Source of the DNA: Lapidilactobacillus luobeiensis | GTDB lineage: Bacteria; Bacillota; Bacilli; Lactobacillales; Lactobacillaceae | DNA: 64,000 bases | Direction of reading: 5' to 3' | Assembly: GCF_024345205.1 (NCBI RefSeq) | Contig: NZ_BROC01000004.1 | Location: 103,488 to 167,487 of the forward strand | Part shown: piece after piece, positions 63,630-64,000 of the stretch | Layout: each line of letters begins with the position of its first letter | Position numbering within the stretch: the first letter of the stretch is position 1 | Program-made: the position numbers and the translations under genes | Notes under the pieces: generated by a model | Told to the model about the DNA's origin: nothing | The model's database searches: none | Seen by the model: the letters and a program-made list of their open reading frames with translations, nothing else

Positions 63630-64000
63630 GAATGACGACGATGATATAAAGTCATTTGGAGACTGAGGACCGGATAGTTGAAAATTCTATCAGCATTTCA
63701 TAACGCCGTTTTCACCGCTTGAATCGGAGGATGTTGTTGAAAAAGAATTGACCCTATCTCCGGGAAGCGGCGATAAAACGGTTATAAATACGATAGAATT
63801 TATCAAGAAACAATCCGGACTAGCGGCGACTCTCTGGAACAAGAGTAAAACCCTATCCGGATGTTATTGAATCCAAATACCAACAGATTATGCTCGTAGA
63901 CAAAGTGCTTAGCCAATGCAAAGGTTGGCGTAAAGTTTAAGTGGGTGGAATTGTTGAAGATAAAAAGGGAGCGATTCCCTTTATGCTAGAATAGTAATTG
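63630..64000. other. End of window, no gene supported
   Basis: 370 bases. A frame near 63735-63867 reads protein-like for about 40 codons without a start, possibly a remnant. AAGGGA/TCCCTTTAT forms a small hairpin near 63968-63985. Confidence 0.35.

Overview
The window reads as chromosomal DNA of a lactic acid bacterium, most likely Lactobacillaceae. The evidence is the split beta-galactosidase LacL/LacM, an asparagine T-box before an archaeal/lactobacillar-type AsnA, PepN, oleate hydratase, catabolite (cre) sites, AGGAGG ribosome sites and A-type terminators. There are no rRNA or tRNA genes, no CRISPR array and no recognisable transposase. Species cannot be fixed from the sequence alone.

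Layout. 1-5034: arabinan/arabino-oligosaccharide genes (GH43, GH51, GH43, AraR) with AraR operators. 5107-6167: aldo/keto reductase. 6183-14895: six-gene exopolysaccharide synthase locus resembling Bacillus ydaJKLMN and Listeria pss, with a receptor-like degenerate GGDEF protein. 15285-27208: a large glycan locus with an ABC importer, a GH113 mannanase-like enzyme, a mannobiose/cellobiose-type 2-epimerase, a GntR regulator, a CE7 acetyl esterase, GH36 alpha-galactosidase and GH1. Taken together it fits uptake and intracellular breakdown of acetylated galacto(gluco)mannan oligosaccharides under carbon catabolite control. 27647-48214: housekeeping and small accessory genes, including YibE/F pair, L-serine dehydratase, orphan PTS IIB-like protein, two GNATs, MarR, FAD oxidase, HIT, TMEM175-like channel, CmtR/CadD cadmium cassette, sce7725/nuclease-like pair, thioesterase, RarA, SDR and AsnA. 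49650-59914: PepN, AraC plus LacLM, zinc alcohol dehydrogenase, oleate hydratase with a small membrane protein. 60081-64000: TetR, then a decayed end with broken lysR, aldo/keto reductase and NAD(P)-binding genes.

The most unusual content is intergenic. Two families of dispersed structured repeats occupy the large gaps. Family A (about 125 bp, eight full or partial copies) is a long nested hairpin whose arms differ between copies yet stay complementary. Family B/C (four cores plus fragments) has an outer stem enclosing two hairpins; the second hairpin changes sequence in every copy while keeping pairing and a fixed A-A mismatch. C copies have terminal inverted repeats and lengths of 206-207 bp. 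One A copy is inserted cleanly in a B copy. They look like small non-autonomous mobile elements, or RNAs, under selection for structure.
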